A stretch of 64,000 nucleotides of DNA from Prado023 sp963700395 (GTDB taxonomy: Bacteria > Actinomycetota > Actinomycetes > S36-B12 > CAIYMF01): contig CAVOXI010000001.1 of assembly GCA_963700395.1 (NCBI GenBank), forward strand, positions 186,001 to 250,000, in the 5' to 3' direction. The notes beneath the pieces were generated by a model that was given only the letters and a program-made list of their open reading frames with translations, ran no database searches and was not told where the DNA came from. The translations under genes were made by a program, and so were the position numbers. Below are positions 26,494 to 34,705 of the stretch, in pieces. Positions within the stretch are counted from its first letter, which is position 1. Each line of letters opens with the position of its first letter.

Positions 26494-28209
26494 TCAGCGC
26501 TGCAGTGAGTCGACGGCGGCGAGGTAGCCATCGTCGATCGGCAGCTCACGCAGGTGCCTCTCGGTGAGGAACTGGGCGGCGGAGAGCTCCGGAACCGGCG
26601 CCATCGCGGCCAGCATCACCCAGATGGCCATGCGTGTGCCCAGGCGCCGGAAGCGCAGGTCGCGCAGCGCCGCGGGCGCCTCCAGCAGGGCCTCGAACTC
26701 GGCCCTGTCGGCGGCCAGCGCCTCGGCGTGCTCCGTCCCGAGGCGCTGGGCCAGGGAGTCGAAGAACCCCGTGTGCACGCCCAATCGCGCGCAGTCGCGC
26801 AGCACCTGGGCGCGCAGCACGTTGTGGCTGCCCTCCCAGTTCTCGTAGACGACGTTGTCGCGCAGGAGTCGGGGCAGGACGCTGAACGTCTCGATCGCCC
26901 CGTTCCCGCCGAGGACCTCGATCCCGCGGTTCACCGCATCGTGGGCGAGCACCGACGTCTGCAGCTTGTTGAGGTTGACTGCCACCCGGAAGAAGGCGGC
27001 GTCGGTGGCACTGATCGACCCGTCGTCGACCTGTTCCTGCAGCTCGGCGAGCATCAGCGTGGAGGCCAGGCAGGCCACGGCATCCGACCGGATCCACGCC
27101 AGGGTCTCGGCGACCAGGGGGAACTCCGCGATCGGCTGGCCGAACGCCGTTCGGTGCTGTGCGTACGTGGAGGCGACCACCCAGGCGCGGCGGGCGTGCG
27201 CCGCGCACCCGGCCGCGTTGAACAGCCGCGAGGTGGTGATGACCAGGTCCATCACGTTGCGGAAGCCCTCGCTGACCGGCCCGAGGGCGGTTGCCCGGGC
27301 GCCGGTGAAGTCGATCTCACCGCTGGCCATCGACCGGGTCCCGAGCTTCGTCTTGAGCCGACGGATCCGGAACCCGTTGGGGGTGCCGTCGGGCCCCACG
27401 CGTGGGAGGAGGAACAGTCCCAGCCCCTTCGTGCCCGTGCGCGGCTCGTCGACCCGCGCTGTGAGGAGGAACACGTCGGCGTCGGTGTTGGAGCAGAACC
27501 ACTTCTCCCCGCTGATCGACCACTCGGAGCCCGGGCCGCCGTCGTGCTCGCCGATCGGCGTGGCCAGCACGGCGTTGGCGCCCACATCCGAGCCGCCCTG
27601 CACCTCGGTCAGGAACTGCGAGGCGGTCAGGTTCGTGTCGTAGTCCGGATCGAGCAGGCCGGGCAGGTGGGCGGCCTGCTGCTCGGCCGTGCCGAGGTGC
27701 TGCAGGGTCCGGATCGCGCCGGCATCGCAGGCCAGCGGACAGTTGTGGCCGGCCTCACCTGCCTGGGCCGTCAGGTAGAACAACGACAGGATGAACCGCT
27801 GCGGCGCCGGCGCGACGGGGCGCCTGGGCGAGCTGCCAGCGGCCCGACCGTCGACCCCCACCTCCCCGTAGGCGGCCATCACGCCCGTGCCGTAGATCGC
27901 GAGTCCCGCGTCGCGGTGGCTCGGGTGGTGGGCCACCCCGGCCGTGTACCGGCCGATCCCGTCCCAGTCCTCGAGGACCGGATGGTTGCCCGGCAGGTCG
28001 TTGCGCCGAGCGGCGGCGTCCAGCGGTCCGGCGACGGCTCGCCCGGCGTCGTGCAGGGCGGGCACGCGGGCGTCGAGCCGGTGGTGGGCCACGAGGGCAG
28101 CCAGGTCGCGATCATCGGCGAACAGGTCGCTCGGCTGGGCGTCCAGCCAGTTCCCGAGGGCGACGCGACCGGTGGTCGCGGCGGTGGGGAGCACAGTCAG
28201 ATGGTCCAT
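26494..28209 (-). CDS. AidB-like acyl-CoA dehydrogenase family protein
   Basis: The 571-residue flavoprotein is longer than typical acyl-CoA dehydrogenases and resembles the AidB branch: an extended N-terminal domain, TASQFLTEVQGGSDVGAN, FCSNTDADVFLLTAR, SRLFNAAG and a C-terminal segment VYENWEGSHNVL. AidB proteins bind DNA and show weak isovaleryl-CoA dehydrogenase activity; whether this is a catabolic enzyme or a DNA-protecting one is open. The ATG at 28209 is chosen because of the leaderless promoter; a longer frame reaching 28293 lacks support. It is convergent with ftsY. Confidence 0.85.
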   Translation of the reverse strand: MDHLTVLPTAATTGRVALGNWLDAQPSDLFADDRDLAALVAHHRLDARVPALHDAGRAVAGPLDAAARRNDLPGNHPVLEDWDGIGRYTAGVAHHPSHRDAGLAIYGTGVMAAYGEVGVDGRAAGSSPRRPVAPAPQRFILSLFYLTAQAGEAGHNCPLACDAGAIRTLQHLGTAEQQAAHLPGLLDPDYDTNLTASQFLTEVQGGSDVGANAVLATPIGEHDGGPGSEWSISGEKWFCSNTDADVFLLTARVDEPRTGTKGLGLFLLPRVGPDGTPNGFRIRRLKTKLGTRSMASGEIDFTGARATALGPVSEGFRNVMDLVITTSRLFNAAGCAAHARRAWVVASTYAQHRTAFGQPIAEFPLVAETLAWIRSDAVACLASTLMLAELQEQVDDGSISATDAAFFRVAVNLNKLQTSVLAHDAVNRGIEVLGGNGAIETFSVLPRLLRDNVVYENWEGSHNVLRAQVLRDCARLGVHTGFFDSLAQRLGTEHAEALAADRAEFEALLEAPAALRDLRFRRLGTRMAIWVMLAAMAPVPELSAAQFLTERHLRELPIDDGYLAAVDSLQR

Positions 28210-28215
28210 CCCGGC

Positions 28216-28221
28216 AGCGTA
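28216..28221 (-). promoter_or_regulatory. -10 element (TACGCT) for the AidB-like gene
   Basis: On the minus strand TACGCT is followed by 6 nt and the ATG at 28209, the leaderless geometry. Confidence 0.5.
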
Positions 28222-28278
28222 GACCGCCCCCGCAGGGGCTGGGGCGGGCCAGTCCCCGCCGAGGGCGGCAACCTGTTC

Positions 28279-28314
28279 GTAACGCAGCCCCACTCTTCGT
28301 CATCGACTGGAAAC
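28279..28314 (+). promoter_or_regulatory. Putative GlnR-type nitrogen box upstream of amtB
   Basis: GTCAT-n6-GAAAC at 28299-28314 matches the actinobacterial GlnR half-site pair GTnAC-n6-GAAAC except for one base. A perfect GTAAC sits at 28279-28283, although its spacing to the next site is not ideal. The target operon amtB-glnB-glnD is the classic GlnR regulon member. Confidence 0.5.
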
Positions 28315-28405
28315 ACTCACGGGCGCGATGCGCAACACGGCCCATGGAGCCTCATCACCAAGACCCCGCCTGGGGTCAGCACATACACGAGAGGGAGTGA
28401 TGGGC

Positions 28406-29741
28406 ATGCCGGAGATCAATACCGGCGATACCGCCTGGTTGCTCATGAGCGCGGCATTGGTGCTGCTCATGACACCCGGCCTGGCGTTCTTCTACGGCGG
28501 CATGGTCCGCGCCAAGAGCGTCCTGAACATGATGATGATGTCGTTCATCGCGATCGGCATCGTGAGCATCCTCTGGGTGCTCTACGGCTACTCGGTCGCC
28601 TTCGGAGACACGGGCAACGGCTTCTGGGGCGGCTTCGGCCAGATCGGCCTCGGTGAGCTCATCGGGCAGACGGCCAGCAATGGCGGGTACTACCCGATCC
28701 CCGCACTGGTCTTCGCGATGTTCCAGCTCATGTTCGCGATCATCACCGTGGCGCTGATCTCGGGCGCCGTGGCAGACCGGACGAAGTTCCTGGGTTGGGG
28801 CATCTTCGCCGCCATCTGGGTCTCCCTGGTCTACTTCCCGGTCGCGCACTGGGTGTTCGACTTCGGCAGCACCGAGCTGGGCGCAGGGCGCCGGATGGCT
28901 CGCGAACCTCGGCGTGCTGGACTTCGCCGGTGGGACCGCGGTCCACATCAATGCAGGTGCAGCCGGCCTCGCGCTGGCCATCGTCCTGGGCAAGCGCGTC
29001 GGCTGGCCCAAGACGCAGATGAAGCCGCACAGCCTTCCCCTGGTGCTCCTGGGCTCCGGGCTGCTGTACTTCGGCTGGTTCGGGTTCAACGCGGGCTCGG
29101 CGCTCGGTGCCAACCAGACCGCGGCCATCGCGTTCACCAACACGATGCTCGCGACCGCTGCGGGGATCATCGGATGGTCCATCCTGGAGAAGATCCGCGA
29201 CGGGCACCCGACGTCGCTGGGTGCCGCATCCGGCGCCGTTGCCGGCCTCGTGGCGATCACGCCGGCCTGCGCGTTCATCGTCCCCTACGCCGCAATCGGC
29301 CTGGGCCTGGTCGCGGGCATCCTGTGCGCCATGGCGGTGGGCCTGAAGTTCCGCTTCCGCACGGATGACTCACTCGACGTCGTCGGCGTCCACCTGGTCG
29401 GTGGCCTGGTGGGCTCGTTGGCCCTGGGCTTCATCGCAACCACGAAGTCCGGCTACAGCACGGTGGATGGGCTCTTCTACGGCGGTGGCTTCGACCTCCT
29501 GGGCAAGCAGGCGATCGGTTCCTTCTCGGTGCTGGCCTACTCGTTCCTGGTCACCCTCGTGGTCGGGTTCGCCATCAAGAAGACGATCGGCTTCCGGGTC
29601 TCGACCGACGAGGAGGTCGCCGGCATCGACCTGGCGGAGCACGCTGAGACCGCCTACGAACTGGGCTCCTCCGGTGGTGGCGGGCACTTCGCCGGCGTCG
29701 GACAGTCCGCCCTGCGCAACAAGGAGGAGGTGAACGCATGA
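28406..29741 (+). CDS. amtB: Ammonium transporter AmtB (one frameshift)
   Basis: AmtB is a trimeric membrane channel for ammonium/ammonia. About eleven hydrophobic segments are visible, with PGLAFFYGGMVR in the first, VDFAGGTAVHINAG (conserved His of the pore; here read LDFAGG) and GWFGFNAGSA. An extra G in GGG near 28890 shifts the frame between the sixth helix and that motif; repaired length is about 444 residues. The ATG at 28406 is spaced 8 nt from AGGGAG; 28400 is an alternative. It overlaps glnB (ATGA), the usual partner. Confidence 0.93.
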
Positions 29742-30076
29742 AGCTCGTGACTGCGATCATCAAGCCGTTCAAGCTCGAGGACGTGAAGAGCGCCCTGGAG
29801 GCCTATGGAATCCACGGCCTGACCATCTCGGAGGCCAGCGGCTACGGCCGCCAGCGTGGCCACACCGAGGTCTACCGCGGTGCGGAGTACACGGTGGACA
29901 TGGTGCCGAAGGTCCGCATCGAGGTGCTCGTCGAGGATGACGACGCCTCCGCGGTGGTGGACGTGATCACCAAGAGCGCCCAGACCGGTCGCATCGGCGA
30001 CGGCAAGGTGTGGACCATCCCGGTCGAGGACGTCGTTCGCGTCCGGACCGGCGAGCACGGCCCGGACGCCCTGTAG
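29738..30076 (+). CDS. glnK: Nitrogen regulatory protein PII (GlnB/GlnK)
   Basis: The 112-residue PII protein senses 2-oxoglutarate and ATP/ADP and gates AmtB. MKLVTAIIKPFKLEDVK is typical. The T-loop GHTEVYRGAEYTVDMVPK carries Tyr51, the residue modified by GlnD (adenylylated in actinobacteria). AAGGAGG precedes the ATG, which overlaps amtB by four bases. Confidence 0.96.
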   Translation: MKLVTAIIKPFKLEDVKSALEAYGIHGLTISEASGYGRQRGHTEVYRGAEYTVDMVPKVRIEVLVEDDDASAVVDVITKSAQTGRIGDGKVWTIPVEDVVRVRTGEHGPDAL

Positions 30077-30093
30077 GTACGCCCGGCAGATGA

Positions 30094-30128
30094 GACGATC
30101 CGTCGCCCGGCCAGGGCGGCGGATCGTC
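30094..30128 (+). terminator. Hairpin between glnK and glnD
   Basis: GACGATCCGTCGCCC (30094-30108) pairs with GGGCGGCGGATCGTC (30114-30128) with one mismatch around a 5-nt loop. Placed inside the operon, it probably lowers glnD expression relative to amtB-glnK. Confidence 0.55.
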
Positions 30129-30164
30129 CCATTCCACAGACCCTCGGATCCCAGAGAGGCCACC

Positions 30165-32510
30165 ATGTCCGCAACCACGTCCGAGCTCACGCCCGGCGAC
30201 CGGTTCCTGGCCGCCCGCTCCGATCTCCTCGCCGCCCAGACGCGGCCCAGTCGCGACGCGCGGGTGGCACTGACTGCCCTGACCGACGAGTGGCTGGTCG
30301 AGCTGTTCGAGGCTGCGGGTGCTGCGCTGGCCGGGGCCACCCTGGTGGCCGTGGGTGGCTACGGTCGCCGGGAGCTCAGCGCCGGCAGCGACCTGGACCT
30401 CGTGCTGCTGCACCCCGGAGGTGCCATCGCCGAGGTCGCCGACCGGCTCTGGTACCCGATCTGGGACTCCGGGCTGCGGCTGGACCACTCGGTGCGCACC
30501 GTGTCCGAGGCCCGTCGGGTCGCCGCCGCCGACATCAAGGTCGTCCTCGGGCTGCTGGATGCCCGGACCGTGGCCGGTGACGAGACGGCAACAAGTGCGT
30601 TGAAGACCTCCGTGCTCGCCGACTGGCGGGCGCTCGCCCCCCGGAGGCTGCCGGACCTGCACGCGTCAGTGGTGGAACGAACCTCCAGCAGCGGCGAGCT
30701 GGCCCACCTGCTGGAGCCCGACCTCAAGGAGTCCTACGGGGGCCTGCGCGACCTGACCGTCCTGCGGGCCGTGGCTGCCTCCTGGGTCACCGATGCCCCG
30801 CACGGGGAGCTCGCCCCGGCGAAGTCCCTGCTGCTCGACGTGCGCGATGCCCTGCACCGGGTCGCCAGCCGCCCCACCGACCGCCTTGCCAAGCAGGAGC
30901 AGGCCCCGGTCGCCGAGGTGCTGGGCATGGGGGGCGCCGACACCCTGCTCCGCGACGTGTCGGCGGCCGGTCGCTCGATCGGGGTCGCCTCCGACATCAC
31001 CTGGCACGCGGTGGACCGCATCGTGCGGGCACGACCGAAGCTCGGGTTCAAGCGGTTGAAGATGCGCGGTCCCACGCGCAGCCCGCTGGCCGACGGCGTG
31101 GTCCTCCAGGACGGGGAGGCGGTCCTGGCCGCTGACGCCCGGCCGGATCGCGACCCCACTCTCATCCTCCGCGCCGCTGCAGCAGCCGCCCAGTCGGGGA
31201 ACCTGCTCAGCCGCCACGCCGTCGCGAGACTGGTCGCCGAGTCCGCACCGATGCCCGTGCCCTGGCCGGCGCCTGCCCGCGACGCGCTGGTGTCGCTGCT
31301 CGGGGCGGGACGCAGCGCGGTCCCGGTGTGGGAGGCCCTCGACCAGGCCGGCGCCATCACCACGCTGATCCCGTACTGGGACGTGGTCCGCTCGGCCCCG
31401 CAGCACAACCCGGTGCACCGCTACACCGTCGACCGCCACCTGCTGGAGGCCGCGGTGCAGGCGTGCTCGTACACCCGTGACGTCCACCGCCCGGACCTCC
31501 TGCTCGTCGGCGCCCTGCTGCACGACATCGGCAAGGGCCGGCCCGGCGAGGACCACACCGACGTGGGGGTGAGGTTGGTCCCCGAGATCGCCGAGCACCT
31601 CGGATTCGGGTCCGGGGACGTCCGCGTGCTCGTGGAGATGTGCCGCCACCACCTGCTGCTCCCCGAGACGGCCACCCGTCGGGACCTCGATGATCCGCAG
31701 ACCATCGAGACGGTGGCGGAGGCGGTCGGCACCGCGGAGATGCTCGAGCTCCTCGCTGCCCTGACGAAGGCCGACGCGCTGGCGACCGGTCCCCTGGCCT
31801 GGACCTCGTGGAAGCGCTCGCTCGTTGCCGACCTCGTGGACCGCGTGCGAGGCCAGCTCGCCGGCGACGAGCTGCCCGTCGAGCCCCGGCTGTCCGAGGA
31901 CCAGATGGCCATGGCCTCGGGGGAGGGCGTTCGCGTCCTGCTCCAGGAGCACGAATCCGGGTTCGACATCACGGTGGGGGCCCCGGACTCGCTGGGGCTC
32001 CTGGGGCTGGTCGCCGGGATCCTGTCCATGCACAGGCTCGAGGTCCGCTCGGCGGTGACCACGGTCGTGGGCGACCGAGCCATAGAGGTGTGGGGCGTCA
32101 ACCCCCTGTTCGGCGATCCGCCCGCGGTGGACCGCCTCCGGGAGGACATCCGGCGTGCCATCCTCGGACAGCTCGATGTCGCGGCCCGCCTCGCCCGCCG
32201 CGACGAGGCGGCCCGACCCCGTGACATGCCCGCCACGGCGCCGGCGCGTGTCGACATCGTTGCGGGCGCCTCAAGCCGGGCGACCGTGATGGAGGTCCGC
32301 GCCCACGATGCCCCGGGCCTGCTTCATCGCGTGGGAACAGCCATCGCGGCCACGGGGACCGACATCGCCGCCGCCCGCGTCTCCACCCTGGGATCGGAGG
32401 TCGTCGACGTGTTCTACCTCGTCGATCGCCATGGTGACCCGTTGGAGGAGGAGCTGGCCGAGGCGGTCGCGGAGGCGGTGGCCGACGCCCTGGCCGACCC
32501 GGGGGAGTAG
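30165..32510 (+). CDS. glnD: PII nucleotidyltransferase / nucleotidyl-removing enzyme GlnD
   Basis: GlnD modifies and de-modifies PII in response to glutamine. The 781-residue protein has the nucleotidyltransferase motif GGYGRRELSAGSDLDL (about residues 63-78), an HD hydrolase site LHDIGKGRPGEDHTD (about 453) and two C-terminal ACT domains (about 600-670 and 705-781). In actinobacteria the transferase adds AMP rather than UMP. AGAGAGG precedes the ATG. Last gene of the amtB operon. Confidence 0.93.
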   Translation: MSATTSELTPGDRFLAARSDLLAAQTRPSRDARVALTALTDEWLVELFEAAGAALAGATLVAVGGYGRRELSAGSDLDLVLLHPGGAIAEVADRLWYPIWDSGLRLDHSVRTVSEARRVAAADIKVVLGLLDARTVAGDETATSALKTSVLADWRALAPRRLPDLHASVVERTSSSGELAHLLEPDLKESYGGLRDLTVLRAVAASWVTDAPHGELAPAKSLLLDVRDALHRVASRPTDRLAKQEQAPVAEVLGMGGADTLLRDVSAAGRSIGVASDITWHAVDRIVRARPKLGFKRLKMRGPTRSPLADGVVLQDGEAVLAADARPDRDPTLILRAAAAAAQSGNLLSRHAVARLVAESAPMPVPWPAPARDALVSLLGAGRSAVPVWEALDQAGAITTLIPYWDVVRSAPQHNPVHRYTVDRHLLEAAVQACSYTRDVHRPDLLLVGALLHDIGKGRPGEDHTDVGVRLVPEIAEHLGFGSGDVRVLVEMCRHHLLLPETATRRDLDDPQTIETVAEAVGTAEMLELLAALTKADALATGPLAWTSWKRSLVADLVDRVRGQLAGDELPVEPRLSEDQMAMASGEGVRVLLQEHESGFDITVGAPDSLGLLGLVAGILSMHRLEVRSAVTTVVGDRAIEVWGVNPLFGDPPAVDRLREDIRRAILGQLDVAARLARRDEAARPRDMPATAPARVDIVAGASSRATVMEVRAHDAPGLLHRVGTAIAATGTDIAAARVSTLGSEVVDVFYLVDRHGDPLEEELAEAVAEAVADALADPGE

Positions 32511-32513
32511 GCC

Positions 32514-33269
32514 TCAGCGGGGCAGGGCGGCACCCTGCCGGGTGAACCCGGACAACCACTCGGCCACCCGGTCGGAGTAGAAGAGGGCGGTGTCCGGGTA
32601 GATCCAGTCCAGCTGGCCGGTGACCTCGAGGGTGACCAGTCCGTGCCAGAGCGCCCAGCCGGCAAGCATCTGGGGGATGAGCTCCGCCGGGAACCCGGGA
32701 GCCACGGCCTGCAGCTGGCGGTGGACGTCGACCTCGCCGCTCGTGAGCCCGGCGGCGGATCGCCGCTCGGGTGCTGCGATCCGACCCGTCGCCCACGCCA
32801 GGGCGGCGAGGGTGAAGAAGACCCGGCCCATCGCCCGGTTGGCCTCCACCGTCGGGCCCTCCTCCGGGGCGGAGTAGCCGGGGACCGGGGTGCCGAAGAT
32901 GAGCATGAATCGCGCCCGGTTGGCCACCGCCCATGCGCGGTAGGCCTCGATTGCCCGCTGCAGCGCGGTTACCGGGTCGCCGACGCCGGCGCCCTCCTCG
33001 GTCAGCTGGCTCGTTGCTCCGGCCATGGGCAGGCCTGAGGCTGCGGCGACTGCGCGCCCGAGGTCGGAGTAGGCATCGACCAGGAGGTCGGTCAGCAGGG
33101 CGTCGCGGCCGTCGTAGTAGCGGTAGAGGCCGGCAGGGCTCATCCCGATGGCGCGGGCAGTTCCCCGGATGGACAGGGCAGGGGCACCCTCCTGCTCGAC
33201 CTGCTCGAGGGCCGCCTGCTTGATCTGGGCGATGGTGGTCGTGCGGGACTGCTCGCGGCGGGTCGGCAT
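32514..33269 (-). CDS. TetR-family regulator with WHG C-terminal domain
   Basis: The 251-residue protein has an N-terminal TetR helix-turn-helix (about residues 10-57: QIKQAALEQVEQEG, LSIRGTARAIGMSPAGLYRYYDGRDALL). The ligand domain shows ALWHGLVTLEVTG, the W-H-G pattern of that TetR subgroup. It is divergent from an epimerase-like gene, and the 77-bp gap holds nested palindromes that are its probable operator, so it likely represses that gene and itself. The inducer is unknown. Confidence 0.88.
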   Translation of the reverse strand: MPTRREQSRTTTIAQIKQAALEQVEQEGAPALSIRGTARAIGMSPAGLYRYYDGRDALLTDLLVDAYSDLGRAVAAASGLPMAGATSQLTEEGAGVGDPVTALQRAIEAYRAWAVANRARFMLIFGTPVPGYSAPEEGPTVEANRAMGRVFFTLAALAWATGRIAAPERRSAAGLTSGEVDVHRQLQAVAPGFPAELIPQMLAGWALWHGLVTLEVTGQLDWIYPDTALFYSDRVAEWLSGFTRQGAALPR

Positions 33270-33300
33270 GGGGTCACCGTACCCGGATCGGCTCGTCGAT

Positions 33301-33333
33301 GCGAACATCGCTTGCAAAGCGAACAGTGTTCGC
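33301..33333. promoter_or_regulatory. Nested palindromes, probable TetR operator
   Basis: TCGCTTGCAAAGCGA (33308-33322) has perfect 6-bp arms and GCGAACAGTGTTCGC (33319-33333) perfect 7-bp arms. A third GCGAACA at 33301-33307 repeats the latter half-site. Together they cover the -35 region of the rightward promoter. Confidence 0.65.
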
Positions 33334-33334
33334 A

Positions 33335-33340
33335 TACGGT
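33335..33340 (+). promoter_or_regulatory. -10 element (TACGGT), leaderless promoter of the epimerase-like gene
   Basis: TACGGT is followed by 6 nt and the ATG at 33347. It directly abuts the palindromic operator. Confidence 0.5.
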
Positions 33341-33346
33341 GTCGCC

Positions 33347-34315
33347 ATGACCGCACACACCTCCACGCACGTCGTCCTCGGCGCCTCGGGGGCCGCCGGC
33401 TCCGCGATCCTGGCCGCGCTGGTCGAGGGTGGCCACAGCGCCCGCGGGGTGAATCGTTCCGGTCCGGGTCCCAACGCCCCGAGCGGGGTCGACTGGCGAA
33501 CCGCCGATGCCCGCTCCCTCGAGGAGCTCCGCGTCGCGCTGGAGGGCGCCGAGGTGGTCTACATGGCAGCGCAGCCGCCCTATCACCGTTGGCCCCAGGA
33601 GTTCCCACCGATGATGGAGCGGGTGGTGGCGGCCGCGGAGGCCGCCGGCGTCCGGCGGCTGGTGATGGTCGACAACCTGTACGCCTACGGACCGGGGACG
33701 AGCCCGATGTCCGAGGACAGCCCACAGAACGCCACCGACCGCAAGGGACGCACGCGGGCGGCCATGGCTGACAGCCTGCTCGCGGTGGACGCGGCCGGGC
33801 GGCTGGAGGTCGTCATCGGCAGGGCGTCGGACTACTTCGGCCCCGACGCCGAGAACTCCGGGATCACGGCGCTGGCCATCGAACCGACCGCCGGCCACGG
33901 GAAGCTGCGCTGGATGGGGGCGATGGATGCGCCGCACTCATGCGCCTACGTCCCCGACGTGGCCCGCGCGTTCGTGGCCCTCGGCGGGGCGTCGGACACC
34001 GCGGGGCGGATCTGGCATCTTCCGCACGCACCCGCCGTCACCGGCGCTGGGTTCCTCGCGCTGGTCAACGAGGCGCTCCCCGAGCCACGGGACACCGCCC
34101 TGGTCACGACCCGGATGCTGCGCCTGGCCGCGCCGTTCCACCGGATCTCGCGGGAGTCCCTGCCGCTGGCCCACCAGTGGACCGGGCCGTTCGTCGTCGA
34201 CGACTCCGCGTTCCGTGCGCGGTTCCCCGACTTCGTGTCGACCCCCATGCCCGAGGCGGTCTCGAGCACGGTGGCCCATTGCAGGCGGGCTCAGGCCCGA
34301 GTTCCCGGCGCGTGA
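33347..34315 (+). CDS. NAD-dependent epimerase/dehydratase-like extended SDR protein
   Basis: The 322-residue protein is an extended short-chain dehydrogenase: a Rossmann motif VVLGASGAAGSAI (GxxGxxG form, residues 9-21), VVYMAAQPPYHRW, the strand RRLVMVDNLYAYGP, and RASDYFGP. The canonical YxxxK is not obvious; NLYAYG supplies a tyrosine but no lysine three residues on, so catalysis may be atypical. It is controlled by the divergent TetR regulator. Substrate unknown. Confidence 0.78.
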   Translation: MTAHTSTHVVLGASGAAGSAILAALVEGGHSARGVNRSGPGPNAPSGVDWRTADARSLEELRVALEGAEVVYMAAQPPYHRWPQEFPPMMERVVAAAEAAGVRRLVMVDNLYAYGPGTSPMSEDSPQNATDRKGRTRAAMADSLLAVDAAGRLEVVIGRASDYFGPDAENSGITALAIEPTAGHGKLRWMGAMDAPHSCAYVPDVARAFVALGGASDTAGRIWHLPHAPAVTGAGFLALVNEALPEPRDTALVTTRMLRLAAPFHRISRESLPLAHQWTGPFVVDDSAFRARFPDFVSTPMPEAVSSTVAHCRRAQARVPGA

Positions 34316-34387
34316 GCCGGAACTCGTGCGGGCAACCGCTGCGTGACGGGCGGCAGCAATGCCGTGTCCATGTCAGGATTCATCCCC

Positions 34388-34672
34388 ATGGAGGCAGTTG
34401 AGGTCGAAGAGGTCGTCGCCGCGCTGAACGAGCGTGGCTTCATCGCCAACGTGCATCGTCCGGCGATGAACCGCGTGTGCGTGCGGATCGTGCTCCCGGG
34501 CGGGGCTGAGGCGCTCTGGGACGCGGATGGCGCAGCAGGCCTGGAGGCGCAGGTGATGGCCGACGGGATGCTCGTCGGGTTCGTCCCGACGATTCCCGGA
34601 TCCGCGCACTTCGACGTGGCCCAGACGGTCGATGCGATCGCGGGCGCCCGGTACGTCGGCGGGGTCCTGTGA
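34388..34672 (+). CDS. Small protein of unknown function
   Basis: The 94-residue acidic protein (MEAVEVEEVVAALNERGF onward) looks like a compact alpha/beta fold: helix, strand NRVCVRIVLPGG, Ala-rich helix, strand VGFVPTIPGS, and a final helix. No signal peptide, membrane segment or metal motif is seen. I do not recognise a family. ATGs at 34370 and 34388 are both in frame; the second is preferred because CAGGAT lies 8 nt before it as a weak -10. Codon use matches its neighbours, so it is probably real. Confidence 0.55.
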   Translation: MEAVEVEEVVAALNERGFIANVHRPAMNRVCVRIVLPGGAEALWDADGAAGLEAQVMADGMLVGFVPTIPGSAHFDVAQTVDAIAGARYVGGVL

Positions 34673-34705
34673 GCCGCGGCGAAGCCGACCGAGGCGTGCG
34701 GCGAC

